From: JASJAR01 sp038530285
GTDB lineage: Bacteria; Pseudomonadota; Alphaproteobacteria; Rhodobacterales; Rhodobacteraceae
Assembly (NCBI GenBank): GCA_038530285.1
Contig: JBCBCY010000009.1
Location: 82,587 to 146,586 of the forward strand
Length of the DNA stretch: 64,000 nucleotides
Direction: 5' to 3'
The notes under the pieces are model-generated. The model had not been told where the DNA came from, ran no database searches, and saw only the letters and a program-made list of their open reading frames with translations. The translations under genes were made by a program, and so were the position numbers. Below, piece by piece: positions 59,275 through 64,000 of this stretch (position 1 is its first letter; each line of letters starts with the position of its first letter).

Positions 59275-59939
59275 CCCGCCCGCGCCGTCATCACCACCTG
59301 ACCTTCGCCGTCCTCAATCCAATAATCCCGGCCCTGGGCGCAGAAGATCACGGGCTCATCCTGCAACACCGGCGCGAAGGCGCGAAAATCGAACGCATTG
59401 ACCGCACCATGTGTCTGTTCGGCCATGGCTGCGAGATGCTGCGCCATCAGCCGGGCATCGACCACCGGTGCGCTAAACCCGGCCGCCTGGGCCACGGCAG
59501 GTTCAAAATGTACCCGGTTTGGTGACATCGTCAGCGCGGCATAGGCAAAAAGCGCGTCGGCGCTGAAGGTGCAGTCGCGGCGGACATCCGGGGCCTGACT
59601 GCGCGACGGGGCCGTGTCGCGAAATCCGGCGTCCGACAGCGCCAGCTCTTCGGTCAGCGCAAGCGCGCCGCGTTGCAGGACCGTGCGCTTCTGGCCCGAC
59701 CCAACGCTCATCTCGGCGGCAATGCCAAACCTCAGCGGGGCATGAACGCGCAGCTTTCCAGCGGTTATGACGGGGCCAACGGCTGCCCCCCACATGCGCC
59801 AGAAGTAGGCGTGATGAAACAGCACTGGCACATGCTGGCCGTGGTCTGGCGCGCGCCGGTCCATCCCAAGAACCGCCCAAAGCATCGCTGCGCGCGCGGG
59901 ATCAAGACGGTCAGCGATCGGCGCATCGTTCTCCTCCAT
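59271..59939 (-). CDS. HTD2/MaoC-like hydratase (FAS1-like dehydratase domain)
   Basis: 222 residues. The N-terminal hotdog has LFHHAYFWRMWGAAVGP and SVGSGQKRTVLQRGALALTEE; the second part, TFSADALFAYAALTMSPNRVHFEP, keeps the hydratase-2 pattern in which His and a polar residue act on an enoyl-CoA. Proteins of this length and pattern include mesaconyl-C4-CoA/itaconyl-CoA hydratase relatives. The substrate is not determined here. It overlaps mnmC by 4 bp convergently, and an FMN reductase gene lies 35 bp upstream on the same strand. Confidence 0.8.
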   Translation of the reverse strand: MEENDAPIADRLDPARAAMLWAVLGMDRRAPDHGQHVPVLFHHAYFWRMWGAAVGPVITAGKLRVHAPLRFGIAAEMSVGSGQKRTVLQRGALALTEELALSDAGFRDTAPSRSQAPDVRRDCTFSADALFAYAALTMSPNRVHFEPAVAQAAGFSAPVVDARLMAQHLAAMAEQTHGAVNAFDFRAFAPVLQDEPVIFCAQGRDYWIEDGEGQVVMTARAG

Positions 59940-59974
59940 CCCGGCATGCTAAATCCCGGGCTGGGGGTCTGCAA

Positions 59975-60502
59975 TCAATCGCTTGCTGCGGCTTTCAGAT
60001 CGTCCATCAACTCGGTCAGGGTTTTGATGTAACGCTCGCCGGTCAAGCGACCCTCGGCGTTGAACTCGCCCGCCGCGCCAGCGATCAAAACCTCTGGCCC
60101 CATCAGCAGCCGGGGACGAAAGGGTGTCATCGCCAGCCGCAGCGCATATTGCGCGCGAGCCCCGCCCGTGCGCCCTGCCGCCGCCGACAACAGCGCGACC
60201 GGTTTGTCACGCCACGGCCCGCCTTTGGTGCGGCTGACCCAGTCGAGTGCGTTTTTCAACACGCCGGAAAACGACTGGTTGTATTCAGGTGTGACGACCA
60301 GCACGGCTTCGGCCGACGTGATCTGATCTGATAGCGTGGTGACCAGCGGGGGCAGCCCTTCGGCGTCTTCAAGATCGCCGTCATAAAGCGGCAGGCGCAG
60401 GTTTGCCTCTTCAAAGGGGCCCCCGTAGATCCGCGCGGCCTCGCGCATGAGTTTGGCGTTCACACTGTTTCTGCGCAGTGACCCGCAAAGCCCCAAAAGC
60501 AT
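59975..60502 (-). CDS. NADPH-dependent FMN reductase
   Basis: 175 residues. The flavodoxin-like start LGLCGSLRRNSVNAKLMREA binds FMN phosphate, and VVTPEYNQSFSGVLKNALDWVSR is the family signature (P-E-Y-N-x-S-x-x-x-L-K-N-A-x-D). It supplies reduced FMN or reduces quinones and azo compounds. The start ATG 60502 matches the family; an upstream in-frame start would add nine residues. It is divergent from smc. Confidence 0.93.
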   Translation of the reverse strand: MLLGLCGSLRRNSVNAKLMREAARIYGGPFEEANLRLPLYDGDLEDAEGLPPLVTTLSDQITSAEAVLVVTPEYNQSFSGVLKNALDWVSRTKGGPWRDKPVALLSAAAGRTGGARAQYALRLAMTPFRPRLLMGPEVLIAGAAGEFNAEGRLTGERYIKTLTELMDDLKAAASD

Positions 60503-60685
60503 CGTCGATCGTCCTTTGTTCCTTGTCACGACTTAACGCAGCTATACCCGACGGCAACACCGAAGAACCCCGCAATATCTTGTGGAAAACGCTGCCGAAC
60601 CCGCCAGATCGTGGGAAGCGGCGTTGACTTGGGCTGTCGGCGGCGAGAGGATACCGCACTCGGAATCACCCCAAGGACCGCCCAT

Positions 60686-63600
60686 TTGCGTTTCACCCGC
60701 CTGCGGCTTAACGGCTTTAAAAGCTTTGTGGACCCGACCGATCTGATCATCTCGGACGGGCTGACAGGTGTCGTTGGCCCGAATGGGTGTGGCAAGTCGA
60801 ACCTTCTGGAAGCGCTGCGCTGGGTGATGGGCGAAACGCGCCCCTCGGCGATGCGGGGCGGCGGGATGGAAGACGTGATCTTTGCCGGGACCGCCAGCCG
60901 CCCGGCGCGGAACTTTGCCGAAGTCAGCCTGACCATAGACAATTCCGAACGCCTGGCCCCGCAGGGCTTCAACGAAGCCGACACGCTGGATGTGATCCGC
61001 CGGATCACCCGCGATGCGGGCTCGGCTTACAAGGCAAACACCCGCGACATCCGGGCGCGCGACGCGCAGATGCTCTTTGCCGATGCGTCGACCGGGGCGC
61101 ATTCGCCCGCGCTTGTGCGTCAAGGCCAGATATCGGAACTGATCAATGCCAAGCCGAAGGACCGCCGGCGCATTCTGGAAGAAGCGGCGGGAATTTCGGG
61201 GCTGTACCAGCGCCGCCATGAGGCGGAGTTGAAGCTGAAAGGGGCCGAGACCAATCTGACCCGCGTCGAAGACGTGATCGACAAGCTGGCCCAGCAATTG
61301 CAGACGCTGGCCCGGCAGGCGCGCCAGGCGGCACGCTACCGCGAAATCGGCACGGCCCTGCGGCGATCCGAAGGGGTGCTTTTGTATCGCCGCTGGCGCG
61401 ACGCCGAAGATGGCCGGATCGCTGCCGAGGCGGCCTTGGCGGATGCTGTGCGCGCCGCGTCTGAAGCCGAGCGCGCAGCGCGCGATGCAGCCAGCCACCG
61501 GGGCGAAACCGAAGCCGCCCTGCCGCCCCTGCGCGAAGAAGAAGCGATCGCCGCGGCCGTCTTGCAGCGGCTTTTGGTGCGCCAGGGGGCCTTGGATGAC
61601 GATGCCGCCCGCGCGGTCAAAGACATCGCTCAACTGGAAGACGCGGTCGCCCGGATCACGGCTGATATTGAACGCGAAACCGGCCTGAATGCTGATGCGC
61701 TGGCCACGCTTGACCGGCTGACCCAAGAGGGCGCGACGCTTGAGGCTGAAAGCGATGGGTTCGACGCCGCGCTCGCCGACGCGGCAGAAGCGGCCGATGC
61801 CGCGCGCGGTGTTCTTGACGAACAAGAAACCGTGCTGGGCGAGTTTACCGAAGAGGTCGCGCGCCTGTCGGCCCGCCATCAGGCGGCTGAACGCACCGTC
61901 GAAGACGCGCAGACAATGCTTCAAAAGGCCGAAACGGCAACGACTGAGGCCGCGGAAATGGCGCAAACGTCGGCGGGGGACTTGAAGGCCGCCGATACTG
62001 CGTTGAGCGCCGCCCAGGCCGCGCTGTCTGACGCCACTGCAAAGGCCGAAGCCGCCGAAACCGCATTGGCCAGGGCCGATGAGGCGCGCGGTCAGGCGCA
62101 GGCGAAGGAAGCCGAAGGCCGCGCGGAACGCTCCGCCGCGGAAGGCGAAGTGTCAGCTCTGAACGCCGAGGTTGCTGCCCTTGCGCGGCTCTTGGACCGC
62201 GACACGGCCGAAGGCGGGCAGGTGATGGACCTCGTGCGGATTGCGCCGGGGTACGAAAAGGCACTTGGCGCGGCTCTGGCAGATGATCTGCGCGCGCCCG
62301 TGGTCGGCGAAGACGGCACCTCAGGTTGGGTGGGCTTGGCGGAATATGCCACAGTTACGCCCCTGCCCGGCGGGGCGCAGCCCTTGTCGCTTCATGCTGA
62401 GGTGCCTGGTGTGTTGCGCCGACGCCTTGATCAGGTCGGGCTGGTGGATGCGGCGGATGGACCCCGTCTGCAAGGGACGCTGATGCCCGGCCAGCGGCTG
62501 GTATCGCGGGCGGGCGACCTGTGGCGCTGGGACGGGTTCCGCGCCGGGGCCGAGGACGCACCGTCCACCTCCGCGCTCCGGCTGCAACAGATTAACCGGC
62601 TCGAAGAGCTGAAGCAGGACCTTGCGCGCGCTGAGGCCCGGGCAAGCGGGGCGGTGCGTGCCCATGAACACCTCAGGGGTGAACTTGAGGCCCTGTCGAC
62701 AGCCGACCGTGATGCGCGGGCGGCCCGTCAGGCGGCCGATCAGGCCTCTACCATCGCCCGGCGGGCAGAAAGCCGGGCCGAGGCCGACCGGAATATCGCC
62801 GCTGGCAAGCTGGAGACTGCGCAGTTGGCTGAAAAACGCTACGGCGCGGAGGCTGAGACCGCACGCGCAGCGCGCGCCAAAGCGCTGGAGGCGCGCGAAG
62901 GATTGCCGGACCTCGAAGCCAAGCGTGGCGAAGCCGAGGATGTTCGGCTGGGCGTGGAAGCGGCGCGCATCGCGATGCTGTCGCGCCGGGCCGCGCATGA
63001 CGAGTTAAAGCGCGACGGCGAGACGCGGGTCGAACGGCTGGCCGCCATCGCACGCGAGCGCGCCACCTGGTCGGACCGGCTGGAAAACGCAGGCGCGCGG
63101 GTGGCTGAGCTTGATGCGCGGCGCGGCGACACCGAAGCCCGCTTGGTCGAAGCCCAGAGCGCGCCCGAAAAAATCGCAGCCGAGAAAGACGCTTTGTCAG
63201 GCGAAATCCAGACCGCCGAAGCCCGTAAGGCCGAGGCGGCGAATGCTCTGTCGGCGGGTGAGGCAGCAGACCGTCAGGCCCGCGATGCAGAACGCGACAC
63301 CGAGCGCAAAGCGTCCGATGCCCGCGAGGCCCGCGCGCGGGCCGAGACACGCGCCGAAGCGGCGGTCACGGCTGTGAGCGCTGCGGCCGACCGGATTGCC
63401 GAAGACCAGGACACCACACCAGACGCGCTTTTGGAAACGCTTGATCTTGATCCTGACACCATGCCTGCCGCAGAAGCCGCCGAGGCTGAGGTCCTGCGCC
63501 TGCGCCGTCAGCGTGACGCCCTGGGGGCGGTGAACCTGCGCGCTGAGGAAGACGCCCGCGAGGTCGAGGAGGAGCACAGCACGCTGGTCTCTGAACAGGC

Positions 63601-64000
63601 CGATCTGACCCAGGCCATCGGTGAATTGCGCGCAGGGATCGCGGGTCTGAACAAGGAAGGTCGCGAGCGGCTGTTGACGGCCTTTGATGAGGTGAACCGG
63701 AATTTTGGCACGCTGTTTACCCATCTGTTTGGTGGTGGTGAGGCGCGGCTGATGTTGGTGGAATCCGAAGACCCCTTGGATGCGGGGCTTGAGATTATGT
63801 GCCAACCACCGGGCAAGAAACTCGCCACCCTGTCGTTGTTGTCGGGCGGCGAGCAGACGCTGACAGCCTTGGCGCTGATTTTCGCGGTGTTTTTGGCGAA
63901 CCCGGCGCCGATCTGTGTTCTTGATGAGGTTGATGCGCCGCTTGACGATGCCAACGTGGGCCGGTTTTGCGATTTGCTCGACGAGATGACCCGCCAGACC
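60686..64000 (+). CDS. smc: Chromosome segregation protein SMC, C-terminus cut by window edge
   Basis: At least 1105 residues, running off the right edge; roughly the last 45 are missing. It starts at a TTG (60686) with AAGGA eight bases upstream: LRFTRLRLNGFKSF, then Walker A VVGPNGCGKSNLLEALRW and RQGQISELINAKPKDRRRILEEAAG. Long coiled coils (about 160-500 and 670-950) flank a hinge near residues 500-640 (VRIAPGYEKALGAAL). The C-terminal head has LSLLSGGEQTLTALAL and Walker B APICVLDEVDAPLDD. It compacts and resolves the chromosome with ScpA and ScpB. Confidence 0.96.
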   Translation, partial: MRFTRLRLNGFKSFVDPTDLIISDGLTGVVGPNGCGKSNLLEALRWVMGETRPSAMRGGGMEDVIFAGTASRPARNFAEVSLTIDNSERLAPQGFNEADTLDVIRRITRDAGSAYKANTRDIRARDAQMLFADASTGAHSPALVRQGQISELINAKPKDRRRILEEAAGISGLYQRRHEAELKLKGAETNLTRVEDVIDKLAQQLQTLARQARQAARYREIGTALRRSEGVLLYRRWRDAEDGRIAAEAALADAVRAASEAERAARDAASHRGETEAALPPLREEEAIAAAVLQRLLVRQGALDDDAARAVKDIAQLEDAVARITADIERETGLNADALATLDRLTQEGATLEAESDGFDAALADAAEAADAARGVLDEQETVLGEFTEEVARLSARHQAAERTVEDAQTMLQKAETATTEAAEMAQTSAGDLKAADTALSAAQAALSDATAKAEAAETALARADEARGQAQAKEAEGRAERSAAEGEVSALNAEVAALARLLDRDTAEGGQVMDLVRIAPGYEKALGAALADDLRAPVVGEDGTSGWVGLAEYATVTPLPGGAQPLSLHAEVPGVLRRRLDQVGLVDAADGPRLQGTLMPGQRLVSRAGDLWRWDGFRAGAEDAPSTSALRLQQINRLEELKQDLARAEARASGAVRAHEHLRGELEALSTADRDARAARQAADQASTIARRAESRAEADRNIAAGKLETAQLAEKRYGAEAETARAARAKALEAREGLPDLEAKRGEAEDVRLGVEAARIAMLSRRAAHDELKRDGETRVERLAAIARERATWSDRLENAGARVAELDARRGDTEARLVEAQSAPEKIAAEKDALSGEIQTAEARKAEAANALSAGEAADRQARDAERDTERKASDAREARARAETRAEAAVTAVSAAADRIAEDQDTTPDALLETLDLDPDTMPAAEAAEAEVLRLRRQRDALGAVNLRAEEDAREVEEEHSTLVSEQADLTQAIGELRAGIAGLNKEGRERLLTAFDEVNRNFGTLFTHLFGGGEARLMLVESEDPLDAGLEIMCQPPGKKLATLSLLSGGEQTLTALALIFAVFLANPAPICVLDEVDAPLDDANVGRFCDLLDEMTRQT

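Noticed and set aside
60624..60655. TTGACT followed by GATACC as a promoter for smc
   Set aside because: The spacing is about 20 bp and the -10 match is poor, so I did not list it as a feature.

Overview
The window is chromosomal DNA from an alphaproteobacterium, most likely a marine Roseobacter-group member of the Rhodobacteraceae. Pointers are the high GC content, a VPLPA-CTERM protein-sorting tail, an alphaproteobacterial SOS operator (GAAC-N7-GAAC), choXWV choline transport genes, and a dispersed intergenic element built on a GGGGGCTCTGCCCCC hairpin. There is no insertion sequence, prophage, plasmid function or CRISPR array. Both ends are cut: a tamA-like gene at the left edge and smc at the right.

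Region by region. 1-11.3 kb: tamA (partial), a SOUL heme-binding protein, then the leucine genes leuC, leuD and leuB. These are scattered among a VPLPA-CTERM surface protein, two membrane proteins, an endonuclease/exonuclease/phosphatase protein, an SDR and a LysR regulator. A DMT exporter and tRNA-Pro(CGG) follow. 11.4-15.3 kb: AraC regulator and divergent SDR, then iolG-iolB behind a perfect 16-bp palindrome. 15.3-25.6 kb: a quaternary-amine region. It holds the choline importer choXWV fused in one operon with a dimethylglycine/sarcosine-dehydrogenase-like enzyme, a CaiB-type CoA-transferase with a stand-alone citryl-CoA-lyase-like protein, and a carnitine operon (dehydrocarnitine-cleaving enzyme, thioesterase, carnitine dehydrogenase, TetR regulator). 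Carnitine would be turned into glycine betaine; dimethylglycine would be demethylated further by the neighbouring operon. 25.7-29.5 kb: asd, then a bicarbonate module (beta carbonic anhydrase, SbtA, SbtB) with an unrecognised ribbon-helix-helix protein.

29.5-43 kb: leucyl aminopeptidase, NlpC/P60 hydrolase, DUF2794 protein, DEAD-box helicase, an orphan imuB under an SOS operator array, ydeI-like, HAD phosphatase, rsmD, ferredoxin-reductase-like protein, peroxiredoxin, and a four-gene operon (ridA, glycerophosphodiesterase, FemAB-like, pterin dehydratase). 43-54.6 kb: mlaA-mlaC lipid transport, a class A PBP, glnK-amtB, an aminotransferase with mercaptopyruvate sulfurtransferase, small proteins of unknown role, smpB, an ion channel and dapA. 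54.6-64 kb: soluble lytic transglycosylase, a DMT transporter, split and divergent mnmD/mnmC, an HTD2-like hydratase, an FMN reductase and smc.

Most genes are housekeeping. The less ordinary items are the carnitine/choline block, the SbtAB-carbonic anhydrase operon, the 11-nt periodic SOS operator of the lone imuB, the split MnmC, a VPLPA-CTERM gene wedged between leuC and leuD, and two families of intergenic hairpin repeats. I found nothing that I can defend as an entirely new system.
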